The notes beneath the pieces are model-generated. The model did no database searches. It was given only the letters and a program-made list of their open reading frames with translations, and was not told where the DNA came from. The position numbers and the translations under genes are program-made. Shown piece by piece: positions 36,022-44,794 of a stretch of DNA of 64,000 nucleotides. This DNA is from Pseudomonas sp. TH15 (GTDB lineage: Bacteria; Pseudomonadota; Gammaproteobacteria; Pseudomonadales; Pseudomonadaceae), in NCBI RefSeq assembly GCF_016651105.1, contig NZ_JAEKEL010000001.1:836001-900000 (forward strand). The letters run 5' to 3'. How positions within the stretch are numbered: the stretch's first letter is position 1; every line of letters begins with the position of its first letter.

Positions 36022-37772
36022 TGGTACACCTCTCCCTGTGTGCTTTTTACCCGCAGCTCGTGGTACGAATTGAGACTGGCGTAAAGCGCGAAAAACTCGT
36101 TAAGAACAGAAGCGAAAACGAACAGGTCGCCCTCGCCGATATACCCTTCCGGGTCGATGGTCAGCTCGGTGCGCAACCCGCGTACCGGCAGCCCTCGGTG
36201 CAGTCGATCGACGTGTTGGTGCTTGATCGACTTGAGCCCGCCCAGCAGGCGTTTGCTGACTTTTTCAGCGTGTTGGTCGTAGTAGCGCGGCAGGTCGTAG
36301 GTTTCGAGAATCACCTTCAACGCATTGACGTCGGCCAGGGACAGATAGTTAAGCGACATGTTGCTGATCAGCTTCCAGAGGAAGTCACGGTTCAGCGGCG
36401 GCGCAAAACTCGAGGTCGCCGGGGTGATATTGCGGAAACTCAGGAACTCCGGCGTCTCTTCGCAGGCCTGGCTGATGTCGCCGAGCTTGAGCTTGCGCGG
36501 CAGGTTCTGGTTGGTGCACATCAGCTCGATCGACAGGGTTTCGTGGGCTTCGGTGTGGCGGATGCCGAAGCTCAGATACGTGTCGAGGCCGTCGTGCAAC
36601 GAGGATGAACGCTGGCGAATGCTGTAGTGCGGACGGCTGTTGGGCACGTCGAAACTCGGGTCGTGCTCGAAGGATTCGAACGGCACGTACTCCTGATAAC
36701 CGAGGCCACCGGGCTTCCAGCCGGTAACGGTTTCCACGGAGAACACGCCACAGTTTTCCAGGTCGAATTCGGCCGGCAACAACAGGTATTCGTCTTGCTT
36801 GCCGTCGAGACGAATCGGCAACGCGTCGTGCTTGAACAGGTTGACGATCGGCGTGCAATACAGCTTCACGTTGTCCAGGGTCGGACGCAGGCGCTGGATG
36901 CCGCTTTTACGAATATCGAAGCGCAACTCCAGACCGCGCACTTGCTTGAGGGTGTCTTCCGGTAGCGCCTTGAGCAGGTCCAGACCGTTGATATCGACGA
37001 ACAGAAATTTGTCCTGGAAGGCGAAATACTCTTGCAGGTAGCGATAGCCGCGGAAGGTGTTCAGCGGATACGGGATCAACGCTTCTTCTTCGGCAAAACC
37101 CACCGGCTGCACGCGGTCGCCCGGCATCTTGAATGCCATCGGCGTGCCGTTGGCGCCGTAGATGGGCTTGCCGGCACCGTCCAGCGGGATCAGTTCGATC
37201 CCTTCCAGGTTGCGCAGCAGGCTCAGGTAAAGCATCTGGCTGATGTAGCGCTCGCCGGCGAAGTGCAGGCGCAAGCGGCTCAGCTCCAGTTCGCCGAGGT
37301 GACCGTCAGCACTCATCTCCAGACGCAAGCTCAACAACGAACCGTCGCCCTTCACCGAGTAATTCAGCGCGGCCAGATCCAGTGGCAACACTTCGGTCGG
37401 GTAGCAGGTGCGGAAGCGGCAACGCACGTCTTCGATCGGCACGCTTTCGATAGGGGTATCACGCTCAACCATCAGCGCAGGACCCGAACGTTTCAGCGGG
37501 TCAAACTGCAAAATGCTGAACGCCGGCAGCGGCCGCATGTAGTTGGGCCACAGCAGGTGCATCAGCGAATGGCTGAGCTCCGGCAGCTCGTCATCAAGCT
37601 TCTGGCGCAGGCGCCCGGTCAGGAAAGCGAAGCCCTCAAGCAACCGCTCCACGTCCGGATCCCGCCCGGCCTGACCCAGGAAAGGCGCCAACGCCGGGCT
37701 ACGCTCGGCGAATCGACGACCTAACTGGCGAAGTGCGGTGAGTTCGCTTTGGTAGTAGTGGTTAAAGGACAC
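35985..37772 (-). CDS. tssF: T6SS baseplate protein TssF
   Basis: 595 residues, normal for TssF. It starts MSFNHYYQSELTALRQLGRR and includes FAERSPALAPFLGQAGRDPD, DVERLLEGFAFLTGRLRQKL and HLLWPNYMRPLPAFSILQFD, all hallmarks of the family. It forms the wedge with TssG in the cytoplasmic baseplate. In H2-type loci tssF directly follows tssE; here 2.4 kb of membrane-protein genes separate them. Confidence 0.96.
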   Translation of the reverse strand: MSFNHYYQSELTALRQLGRRFAERSPALAPFLGQAGRDPDVERLLEGFAFLTGRLRQKLDDELPELSHSLMHLLWPNYMRPLPAFSILQFDPLKRSGPALMVERDTPIESVPIEDVRCRFRTCYPTEVLPLDLAALNYSVKGDGSLLSLRLEMSADGHLGELELSRLRLHFAGERYISQMLYLSLLRNLEGIELIPLDGAGKPIYGANGTPMAFKMPGDRVQPVGFAEEEALIPYPLNTFRGYRYLQEYFAFQDKFLFVDINGLDLLKALPEDTLKQVRGLELRFDIRKSGIQRLRPTLDNVKLYCTPIVNLFKHDALPIRLDGKQDEYLLLPAEFDLENCGVFSVETVTGWKPGGLGYQEYVPFESFEHDPSFDVPNSRPHYSIRQRSSSLHDGLDTYLSFGIRHTEAHETLSIELMCTNQNLPRKLKLGDISQACEETPEFLSFRNITPATSSFAPPLNRDFLWKLISNMSLNYLSLADVNALKVILETYDLPRYYDQHAEKVSKRLLGGLKSIKHQHVDRLHRGLPVRGLRTELTIDPEGYIGEGDLFVFASVLNEFFALYASLNSYHELRVKSTQGEVYQWTPRMGLQPLL

Positions 37773-37796
37773 GGGTTACCTGCCTGGTATGAAATC

Positions 37797-38225
37797 TCAT
37801 GAAAAAACTGTCCTGTAGAGCGCGACTGTCACGCCGGCACAGACATAACCGGCGATCAGGAGGTATGGCACCAGCAAGAACCAGCTGTAGGCCATGAAAG
37901 CGTCATCGAATGGGCCGGCGATCAGGCTGCACAAGCCATAAAGCATCCACGGCACGGCGTAGAACGGGATGAACCTGACCGGCGCCCACCACACCATTCG
38001 CAGCGCTTGTTGCTCGTTTCGACTCTTCGCCGACCGCGATACCCACAGCGCAAACAACAGCAGCCCGGGCATACCGAACCACAGCAGATACACCCAATGG
38101 GTCTCGGGCGATTCGAGTGTCGAGTAGTCGCCAATCCACAGGCCATAGGATGAAAACGCCAGCATCAACAGCAATGGCATCCACAAGGCCGCCATGAAGA
38201 AATTCAGTTGCGCGCGACTAAGCAT
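37797..38225 (-). CDS. Four-helix membrane protein of unknown function (cassette)
   Basis: 142 residues with four hydrophobic segments: ALWMPLLLMLAFSSYGLWI, WVYLLWFGMPGLLLFALWV, PFYAVPWMLYGLCSLIAG and LLVPYLLIAGYVCAGVTVAL. There is no signal peptidase site and no recognised family. It overlaps the upstream gene by eight bases and precedes tssF by 25 bases, so it is translated with the T6SS operon. It is the last of six membrane-protein genes between tssE and tssF. A role in T6SS assembly or as membrane immunity is possible; neither is shown by the sequence. Confidence 0.7.
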   Translation of the reverse strand: MLSRAQLNFFMAALWMPLLLMLAFSSYGLWIGDYSTLESPETHWVYLLWFGMPGLLLFALWVSRSAKSRNEQQALRMVWWAPVRFIPFYAVPWMLYGLCSLIAGPFDDAFMAYSWFLLVPYLLIAGYVCAGVTVALYRTVFS

Positions 38226-38664
38226 GCTCGGCCCCCGAGACAGTCACGCTGGCCGGTTCTTGCCCATGTGCCGGGTTCTTTCCAGCGTTGGATCTGCGCG
38301 TGTACCAGCGGTCCAGCCCGGTGCAGAGCAGGATCGCCGCCAGGGTGAAAGTCCCTTGACCGACGCCATACAGCAGCGCCCGCAGCGGGTGATCCGGCAG
38401 CATCCACAACAGCACCAGCGCTACCCAGATCGCCCACAACACCAGCTTCACGCGCAGAACCAGGATCATCGCCAACAGCCAGTTGAACACCAGGAAAAAC
38501 TCGTAGAGGAATTTGCTGGTCAGGCGAATGTTCACCCCACGCGAGGTCAAACCGCCGTAGGTCGCGATGTACCAGTCGGCGGCAAAATTGTTCAGCAACG
38601 TGTAACCCACACAGAAAACACTGTGGATCAACAGGCAGCAGATCAGGCGGGCCGGCAGGTTCAT
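38218..38664 (-). CDS. Four-helix membrane protein with GLTSRGV motif (cassette)
   Basis: 148 residues from ATG 38664, which overlaps the stop of the tiny gene upstream (ATGA). It has four hydrophobic segments with the loop TYGGLTSRGVN between the first two. The fourth reads LLYGVGQGTFTLAAILLCTG and is followed by a basic tail (RWYTRRSN). The same loop and tail occur in the longer protein at 38774-39553 (LVGGLTSRGVA, VYTRWRR), so the two are paralogues. It lacks the periplasmic C-terminal domain of that protein. Function unknown. Confidence 0.7.
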   Translation of the reverse strand: MNLPARLICCLLIHSVFCVGYTLLNNFAADWYIATYGGLTSRGVNIRLTSKFLYEFFLVFNWLLAMILVLRVKLVLWAIWVALVLLWMLPDHPLRALLYGVGQGTFTLAAILLCTGLDRWYTRRSNAGKNPAHGQEPASVTVSGAEHA

Positions 38665-38783
38665 GCGACAGGCAACGATGAGTAGTAAGCGCCGGCCATT
38701 TCGATCGCAACCAACGACAGCAGCGCCGTCAGCCCGTAAAAAAGAGGCTGCTTGGGGAGGACGAGCAAAGTGATCAGGCGCAT
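38661..38783 (-). CDS. Very short membrane peptide gene (cassette)
   Basis: 40 residues, ATG 38783 to TGA 38661. It has one hydrophobic helix (PLFYGLTALLSLVAIEMAGA). Its start overlaps the end of the 38774-39553 gene by ten bases and its stop overlaps the next start as ATGA. Both overlaps are in the style of the rest of the cassette, which is the main support for it being a real gene. No homologue was recognised. Confidence 0.5.
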   Translation of the reverse strand: MRLITLLVLPKQPLFYGLTALLSLVAIEMAGAYYSSLPVA

Positions 38784-39553
38784 TTCGGCACCCACCAGTC
38801 TTCGTAACCTTGCGTGCCGGGATACAGCACTGTCGAGCCTCTGAACTCCGGGGGCCCACCGAAAACTTCAGTCACCCGAAAATTCCATTCGGACGATTCG
38901 AGCAGCGCGCCGTCAGCGGTGTACACGCGGAAAAAATACTCACTGGCGAACAACTCGAACACACTCCCGAGCAATCCCAGCTTGTGATAGCCGGGCGCGT
39001 AGGTGACGAGATAGCACTCGCCCGAATCGTTCGAGTGTCGGGTGATGGGCTCTGCCGTTACACCACCGAAAATCTTCAACCCAAGCAAAACGGTACATAT
39101 GCACACACCGATCAGCGCGGTCACCAGCAGCAGTCGCGATGTCGCGCGACGCGGGTGAATCGTCAGCGGTTGCGCGCCCGCCTGCCGGCGCCAGCGGGTG
39201 TACACCGAGTTTATGGCGTTGCTCAGCAGGATCGCGCCAACCGTCAAGCCACCCGTGAGCGCGCAGTACGCCAAACCCCGGATGGGATATTGCGGCAGCA
39301 GGTAAAACAGGATCGTCAGCATCATGAAAATTACCAGACCGAACTGAATGGCCTGGCGCTGAATGAAGACCAGAATCAGATTGAGAGAAACGAAAAAATA
39401 GAAAATCAGGTACATCGCCATGCCAATGGCTACGCCACGCGAGGTCAGTCCACCGACCAGCTGTTTGTAGGCCGGCACGGCATAGCCATTCAGGACGATA
39501 TAAATCACGCAGGCCAGCGCATGCACGGCCAATCCAATGAGTCGGGTACCCAT
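38774..39553 (-). CDS. Membrane protein with periplasmic tail (cassette)
   Basis: 259 residues. The first ~125 residues have four hydrophobic segments with the loop VGGLTSRGVA and the tail SVYTRWRR, matching the gene at 38218-38664. A fifth helix (LLLVTALIGVCICTVLLGL) is followed by a ~100-residue domain that ends in LYPGTQGYEDWWVPKC. That ending matches VYPTVTGYEGWNIPAC of the frameshifted small gene at 39960-40198. The protein therefore looks like a fusion of two modules found separately nearby. It starts on the stop of the previous gene. Confidence 0.7.
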   Translation of the reverse strand: MGTRLIGLAVHALACVIYIVLNGYAVPAYKQLVGGLTSRGVAIGMAMYLIFYFFVSLNLILVFIQRQAIQFGLVIFMMLTILFYLLPQYPIRGLAYCALTGGLTVGAILLSNAINSVYTRWRRQAGAQPLTIHPRRATSRLLLVTALIGVCICTVLLGLKIFGGVTAEPITRHSNDSGECYLVTYAPGYHKLGLLGSVFELFASEYFFRVYTADGALLESSEWNFRVTEVFGGPPEFRGSTVLYPGTQGYEDWWVPKCA

Positions 39554-39963
39554 CAGTTTTCTATCACTTTATAAGGGGTATTGCTGATCACGCTGTTGGC
39601 CCAATGCTCTTTCCAGCTTGGAAGCGACCACGTGAATGTTCGATCAGCCTTGTTGAAATCAATCCACGACACGCCGACGACTTCCTTGTCCTCATAGCCG
39701 CGCATATACAGCGACTCACGGATCATCAGCGGCGTACGGTAAGTGTGGCCGGGCTCTTTCAGGTCAATCAGTCTGAGATAGAGCATGCCGGAGGCACCGA
39801 TCATCCAACTGGCGGGTACCACCTCGAATCGGTAATCGCCGGAAGGACTGAAGGTCACCAGGGACGGGGCACGCGTCAATTCGTTGATCACTATGAGCAC
39901 TGGCAGCAACAGCGTCACGGCCAGGAAGACGCCTACCGTCTTCGCACACTTACGCATGTTCAT
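39553..39963 (-). CDS. Single-helix membrane protein with extracytoplasmic domain (cassette)
   Basis: 136 residues from ATG 39963, overlapping the upstream stop (ATGA). A second ATG at 39957 is also possible. The N-terminal helix TVGVFLAVTLLLPVLIVI is followed by a domain of about 110 residues (SPSGDYRFEVVPAS, MLYLRLIDL, DRTFTWSLPSWKEHW) with no cysteines. No family was recognised. Membership of the tightly overlapping cassette between tssE and tssF is the only functional clue. Confidence 0.7.
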   Translation of the reverse strand: MNMRKCAKTVGVFLAVTLLLPVLIVINELTRAPSLVTFSPSGDYRFEVVPASWMIGASGMLYLRLIDLKEPGHTYRTPLMIRESLYMRGYEDKEVVGVSWIDFNKADRTFTWSLPSWKEHWANSVISNTPYKVIEN

Positions 39964-40198
39964 GGCTGGCCACACGCTGGAATATTCCAGCCCTCGTAAC
40001 CTGTCACTGTCGGGTAGACCGCTCGGGTACCCAGCCAATACCAGCGTTCATCCGTGGTGAACTCTTGAGCCAGGCGTGCCGCCGTCGCTTTCACGTAACA
40101 GGCAGCAGCGATCAGCGCAGCGGCCGCTAGGGCGAAAAAAGCACAGCGCTACGCCCCAACGTTGCGAACGGGCTCCGGTGTACGGCGCTCCCTCGCAT
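39960..40198 (-). pseudogene. Small membrane protein gene with frameshift (cassette)
   Basis: The ATG at 40198 lies four bases after the tssE stop and opens MRGSAVHRSPFATLGRSAVLF. It then runs into a stop after the six-A run at 40135-40140 (plus strand). Adding one base leads into the frame FALAAAALIAAACYVKA... and on to GYEGWNIPACGQP. That frame ends exactly where the next gene starts (ATGA). The restored protein has 79 residues and one helix. Its tail matches the end of the 38774-39553 protein, so the second frame is clearly coding. The break may be real, phase-variable, or a sequencing error. Confidence 0.62.
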
Positions 40199-40202
40199 GG
40201 TC

Positions 40203-40610
40203 TTAGTTGACCTTGACTTGACCGCTGCCATCCAGGCGCGCGGCGAAACTGACCTGACGCTTGACCCCCTCAACTTCCAGCAGGCCTTCGATGCTGAAGG
40301 ACAGGCGAAGCTGATCGTGATCACGCGGCAGGGAAATGACACGCACGTTGCTCAGGCGCGGCTCGTAGGCTTCGATAAAATTTTCGATGGCCAGACGGGC
40401 CTGACTCAGGGAGTCGTGCAGGCTCAGACGCATGTCATTGAGATCGGGTAGCCCGTAATCGGACAGCGTTTGCACGCTGCCCGCACGGGTGCTGAGCATC
40501 TTGGCCAGATGGGCAGCCACGGACGCCATGGCGGAGACCTCGCGGCTCCAGCCGACGCGTTTGTCCGCGTCGCCACCCAGGCGTTCGAAAAGGCTGCCGT
40601 ATCCAGTCAT
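40203..40610 (-). CDS. tssE: T6SS baseplate protein TssE (gp25-like)
   Basis: 135 residues, the normal gp25 size. It starts MTGYGSLFERLGGD. The conserved EPRL is present in IEAYEPRLSNVRV (about 90), next to NDMRLSLHDSLSQARLAIENF. It nucleates sheath polymerisation at the baseplate. It lies 13 bases after tssC. The membrane-protein cassette begins directly after it. Confidence 0.95.
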   Translation of the reverse strand: MTGYGSLFERLGGDADKRVGWSREVSAMASVAAHLAKMLSTRAGSVQTLSDYGLPDLNDMRLSLHDSLSQARLAIENFIEAYEPRLSNVRVISLPRDHDQLRLSFSIEGLLEVEGVKRQVSFAARLDGSGQVKVN

Positions 40611-40623
40611 GAATTAGCTCCGC

Positions 40624-42099
40624 TTACTCTTTGTCCAGCTTGCCAACCAGCGACAGGGTGAAATCGGCACCCATGTACTTGAAGTGCGGACGCACGTTCA
40701 GGCTCACGCGGTACCAGCCAGGCTCGCCTTCAACATCGCTGACGATGATTTGGGCAGCGCGCAGTGGACGACGGCCACGGACTTCGGCGCTTGGGTTTTC
40801 CTGGTCGGCCACGTACTGGCGGATCCACTTGTTGAGTTCCAGCTCGAGGTCGGTACGTTCTTTCCACGAACCGAGTTGCTCGCGCTGCAGCACTTTCAAG
40901 TAGTGAGCCAGGCGGTTGACGATCATCATGTACGGCAGTTGGGTGCCGAGCTTGTAGTTCAGCTCTGCTGCCTTGCCTTCTGCGCTGATGCCGAAGAACT
41001 TCGGCTTCTGCACCGAGCTTGCGGAGAAGAACGCCGCGTTGTCGGAGCCTTTACGCATGGTCAGGGAGATGAAGCCTTCCTCGGCCAATTCGTATTCACG
41101 ACGGTCGGAAACCAGAACCTCGGTAGGAATCTTGGTTTCGATTTCGCCCATGCTTTCGAAGTGGTGCAACGGCAGGTCTTCAACCGCGCCACCGCTTTGC
41201 GGGCCGATGATGTTCGGGCACCAGCGGAATTTGGCGAAGCTGTCGGTCAGCTTGGTGCCGAACGCGTAGGCGGTGTTGCCCCACAGGTAGTGCTCGTGGC
41301 TGTTGGCGACGGTTTCTTTGTACACGAACGATTTGACCGGGTTTTCTTCCGGGTCGTACGGGTTACGCAGCAAGAAACGCGGCACGGTCAGGCCAACGTA
41401 ACGGGAGTCTTCCGACTCACGGAAGCTCTGCCATTTAGCGAATTGCGGGCCTTCGAAGTGATCTTTCAGATCCTTCAGGTCCGGCAGGCCGGTGAAGCTT
41501 TCCAGGCCGAAAAATTTCGGGCCGGCAGCTGCAATGAACGGTGCGTGGGACATGCAGGCTACGCTGGACACGTACTGCATCAGCTTCACGTCCGGCGAGC
41601 TTGGGGACATGTAGTAGTTAGCGATGATCGCGCCAACCGGCTGACCACCGAACTGACCGTATTCAGCGGTGTAGATGTGCTTGTACAGGCCAGCCTGCAT
41701 CACTTCCGGCGAATCTTCGAAATCGTCCAGCAGGTCTTCTTTCGAGACGTTGAGGATTTCGATCTTGATGTTTTCACGGAAGTTGGTGCGATCGACCAGC
41801 AACTGCAGGCCACGCCACGACGATTCCAGCGACTGGAAGTCCGGGTGGTGCAGGATTTCGTCCATCTGACGGCTGAGCTTGGCATCGATCTCGGCGATCA
41901 TGCGGTCGACCATGGCCTTCTTGACCGGCTCACCGTTGTTCTGCGGCTTGAGCAGCTCTTCGATGAACGCCGACACACCGCGTTTGGCGATGTCGTAGGC
42001 TTCGTCGTCCGGCGTCAGGCGGGTTTCGGCGATGATGCTGTCGAGAATGCTGTATTCGCCGCTCTCTTTGCTCTTTTGCTGTGCTGCGCTAGTGCTCAT
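40624..42099 (-). CDS. tssC: T6SS sheath large subunit TssC (VipB)
   Basis: 491 residues, normal for TssC. Family segments include LESSWRGLQLLVDRT, FGGQPVGAIIANYYM, and CPNIIGPQSGGAVEDLP. The C-terminal handshake region reads PGWYRVSLNVRPHFKYMGAD. With TssB it forms the contractile sheath. It follows tssB by 29 bases. Confidence 0.97.
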   Translation of the reverse strand: MSTSAAQQKSKESGEYSILDSIIAETRLTPDDEAYDIAKRGVSAFIEELLKPQNNGEPVKKAMVDRMIAEIDAKLSRQMDEILHHPDFQSLESSWRGLQLLVDRTNFRENIKIEILNVSKEDLLDDFEDSPEVMQAGLYKHIYTAEYGQFGGQPVGAIIANYYMSPSSPDVKLMQYVSSVACMSHAPFIAAAGPKFFGLESFTGLPDLKDLKDHFEGPQFAKWQSFRESEDSRYVGLTVPRFLLRNPYDPEENPVKSFVYKETVANSHEHYLWGNTAYAFGTKLTDSFAKFRWCPNIIGPQSGGAVEDLPLHHFESMGEIETKIPTEVLVSDRREYELAEEGFISLTMRKGSDNAAFFSASSVQKPKFFGISAEGKAAELNYKLGTQLPYMMIVNRLAHYLKVLQREQLGSWKERTDLELELNKWIRQYVADQENPSAEVRGRRPLRAAQIIVSDVEGEPGWYRVSLNVRPHFKYMGADFTLSLVGKLDKE

Positions 42100-42128
42100 T
42101 GTGTTGGCTTCCTTGGCTGATAGAGGAC

Positions 42129-42632
42129 TCAGGCGTCCTGGGCTGCGGCGTTCAAGCCCAGCTCACCCAGTACGCGACCGCGGGATTCGTCGTCGGCGAG
42201 AACGCCTTCGATGGCTTTGCGGAACGCAGGCGCGTTACCCAGCGGGCCTTTGAGGGCCACCAGCGCGTCGCGCAGTTCCATCAGTTTTTTCAGCTCAGGC
42301 ACTTGCTCAACCAGGCTGGCCGGGTTGAAGTCCTTCATCGAGTTGACGCGCAATTGCACGCCCAGCTCTTCAGTGCTGCCTTCTTCCTGAAGACGGTTCG
42401 GCACGCTCAGCGTCAGGCTCAGCTCTTGCTTGGCCAGCACTTCGTCAAACGTCATTTTGTCGATGCTGATCGGCTTGCGATCTTCGACTTTGCGTTCGTC
42501 CTTGCGGTGGGTGTAGTCACCGATTGCCAGTAGTTTCAACGGCAGTTCGATCTCTTCCTGTGCACCACCGGTGGCAGGTTTGAAGGTGACGTTGATGCGT
42601 TCCTTGGGGGCTACCGAGCCTTCTTTGGCCAT
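42129..42632 (-). CDS. tssB: T6SS sheath small subunit TssB (VipA)
   Basis: 167 residues from ATG 42632, following AAGGAG. A longer frame upstream is arginine-rich and overlaps the tssA stop, so it was not used. Motifs: EEIELPLKLLAIGDYTHRKD and KPISIDKMTFDEVLAKQELS. It pairs with TssC in the sheath and contains the C-terminal helix contacted by ClpV. Confidence 0.96.
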   Translation of the reverse strand: MAKEGSVAPKERINVTFKPATGGAQEEIELPLKLLAIGDYTHRKDERKVEDRKPISIDKMTFDEVLAKQELSLTLSVPNRLQEEGSTEELGVQLRVNSMKDFNPASLVEQVPELKKLMELRDALVALKGPLGNAPAFRKAIEGVLADDESRGRVLGELGLNAAAQDA

Positions 42633-42664
42633 GGCTTTTCTCCTTGCGGTTGTGGCCCTGGGGC

Positions 42665-44221
42665 CTATTCGAGTACCACTTCGAGATCGAGGTGGCACAG
42701 CCTGCGATAAATCTCTTCCTTGCGTTCACGCACTGCATGGTTCTGCGGTAACAACTCGCAGCAGCTATGCAGCAAATGCAGCACTTCCAGCGCAAGATCG
42801 GGCTCCCAGGCGTTCAGGCCTGAGTCCTGTAATGTTTGGTCGAGGGTTTCGAGTTGGGTCCTGGCCAGTTCGTACTTCTTGGCCATGAAGCACAGCCGCG
42901 CCAGGGCGAACTGCCAGAAAAATCGCGCCCGCCCGCCTTGGGCGGCTTGCAGGCCCTGCTTGAGGATCTGCACGGCGGCCTTGAGGCCGTCCTTGCGCAA
43001 AATCGGCAGGACTTCTTCCAGGGCCACTTCCCAGGCCGGCTGGTTGTCGGCGACTTCAACCTTGCGCGGCGCACTGGCGCTTTGCAGGTGCGGCATGACG
43101 TTGGCGCTGACCCAGGCGCGGGTGGCCGGGTCGGCAAACGGCGCGCCGTCATGGAAACGCAATTCGATGATGCCAGGCAGGCGCTGAATCAAAAGCGCGA
43201 AGTGGATTTCCACTTCGCGCATTGCCATCTCGGCATTCAGGCCCTGGAGACATTCCCAGACCATTCGCTGGCCATCGAACCAGAACGGCGCCTTCGCCAG
43301 GCTCGCCTCCAGTTCCACCAGCAAGTCCGCGTACTTGGCCTGGTCGTAACGGTCCTGATAGGCCTTGAGCTTGTCCGCCGGCAACCCGCGTAAAACGGTG
43401 ATCTGCTCGGCGTTGCGCTCGGGCACCGCGTCGATGGGCAACCACAGCAGCGTGCGGTTGAGGCGCAGGGCGCGCAGGTCGGTGGCTTTCTGCTTGAGCC
43501 ACCAGGCGCACAACGGGCGGGCACTTTCCTGCTGGGCGCGCAGGGCCTTGTGGGCTTCTTTCTCGTTGTCGATCGGCGCGCCGGGGGTGAACAACTGCGT
43601 CGCCGCCTGCTTGACCTGCGCCACCGCCGCACCGACGACGCCAGGGGCCGGCTGGTTGTCGGCCGCACGCTGGATCATGGTTTTCAGGCGACGGGAGATC
43701 GGCAGCAGCAACGGCGCGTCGTCGCCCAGGTGTTCGGTGCAAGCGGCATCGAGACCTTCAAGGTGCTCCACCAACTGCCGGAACAGCGGTAACTGCTCTT
43801 TGATCGCGACGTTTTCAGTCAGCACCTGCTCAAGACGCGGCACCAACCAACTGATGGCAGCGGAGCGGGTGCGAGCCTTGTTCGGGTGAACTTCGGCCCA
43901 GTGATTTTCCGACAAGTGGTGCAGCAAACCGAGGCCCGCCAGCAGCCCCTGGAAGGACTCGCGCTGGTACAACGCCCATGTCAGCCAGGCGCCAACCCGC
44001 AAATCCTTGGACTGGGTACGCAGCAGATTTTCACTGTTTTCACGGATTTTCAGCCAGTCGATCTGACCGGCTTCATGCATCGATTGGGCTTTGGCGAGCT
44101 CGCTTTCCAGGGCCTCATATTCGCTCGAAAAGCGAACATCCTCGCCCGCGAAATTCTCTTTGGAAACAGAGGCTTTTGCGAGTTCAAGGTAATGGGCGGA
44201 AAGTTTGCTTGAGTAGGACAT
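42665..44221 (-). CDS. tssA: T6SS cap/initiator protein TssA
   Basis: 518 residues with an ImpA-type N-terminal domain (ESELAKAQSMHEAGQIDWLKI, SKDLRVGAWLTWALYQRESF) and the long C-terminal VasJ-like region. The ATG at 44221 follows AAAGGTCATGG. TssA organises baseplate and sheath assembly. It is the first gene of the minus-strand T6SS operon, with a 650-base gap upstream that ends at the hup terminator. In P. aeruginosa the equivalent is hsiA2. Confidence 0.94.
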   Translation of the reverse strand: MSYSSKLSAHYLELAKASVSKENFAGEDVRFSSEYEALESELAKAQSMHEAGQIDWLKIRENSENLLRTQSKDLRVGAWLTWALYQRESFQGLLAGLGLLHHLSENHWAEVHPNKARTRSAAISWLVPRLEQVLTENVAIKEQLPLFRQLVEHLEGLDAACTEHLGDDAPLLLPISRRLKTMIQRAADNQPAPGVVGAAVAQVKQAATQLFTPGAPIDNEKEAHKALRAQQESARPLCAWWLKQKATDLRALRLNRTLLWLPIDAVPERNAEQITVLRGLPADKLKAYQDRYDQAKYADLLVELEASLAKAPFWFDGQRMVWECLQGLNAEMAMREVEIHFALLIQRLPGIIELRFHDGAPFADPATRAWVSANVMPHLQSASAPRKVEVADNQPAWEVALEEVLPILRKDGLKAAVQILKQGLQAAQGGRARFFWQFALARLCFMAKKYELARTQLETLDQTLQDSGLNAWEPDLALEVLHLLHSCCELLPQNHAVRERKEEIYRRLCHLDLEVVLE

Positions 44222-44794
44222 CCATGACCTTTAATTAGGATTACAGTCACACGCCAATTGGTGTTCCAACAGCGGCGGACAGTATCAAAGAGCTGTGATG
44301 AGTCTCATCCAATTGAGTTCGTGCTCTTTCAAGTGGGCGCATCGTACTCACGATGATGGCCACTAGCAAGCATCCGATTAAACAACAAGACGAACTGTTC
44401 TCTGTTTTGCGTAGGAGATATCCCTATATCTGTCAGGGGATCCCTTGCTCTCTGTTTAATATTTCATCTGCCAGCGCCCTGCCCCGTAACCATTGACCTA
44501 GAGCGGCTCCTGAAGTCCGGCATAACCCTTGGAGCTTCAGCCCTTGAAGCAGGTGCAAAGCATGACAAGAATAAAAAATGATAAATGTAGGAAATGTCTG
44601 AAAGGTTGCACTCATCAATGAACAAAGCGACGAGCGACAACAGCCAATTAAAAAAGTGCCATCGTTCTGATGGCATTTTATATAAAGGCGAATTCACAAA
44701 ACGAAGGCGAGGACAACTACGGCCATTCACTTTGTTTCCAGAGTGTATTAACCCGTCCCGGGTGTGCTTTATATAGAGAGCAAACGACGCCCAT
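44222..44794 (-). promoter_or_regulatory. Upstream region of the T6SS operon
   Basis: About 570 bases, AT-rich in parts, without a convincing gene; the short frames present have no binding site or protein character. By position it must hold the promoter of tssA. I searched for the -24/-12 pattern (GG-N10-GC) expected if the local activator Sfa acts here and found no good match on the minus strand. A short inverted repeat lies near 44409-44440 (GGAGATATCCC..TATATCTG). No RNA gene was recognised. Confidence 0.4.

Noticed and set aside
38204..38710. Minus-strand frame of 168 codons overlapping the membrane gene 38218-38664
   Set aside because: It lies in a different frame, with no hydrophobic pattern; the chosen frame has four helices and matches a paralogue.
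44222..44794. Sigma-54 promoter for tssA, expected from the presence of Sfa
   Set aside because: No GG-N10-GC element with TGGCAC/TTGCA similarity was found on the minus strand by eye.
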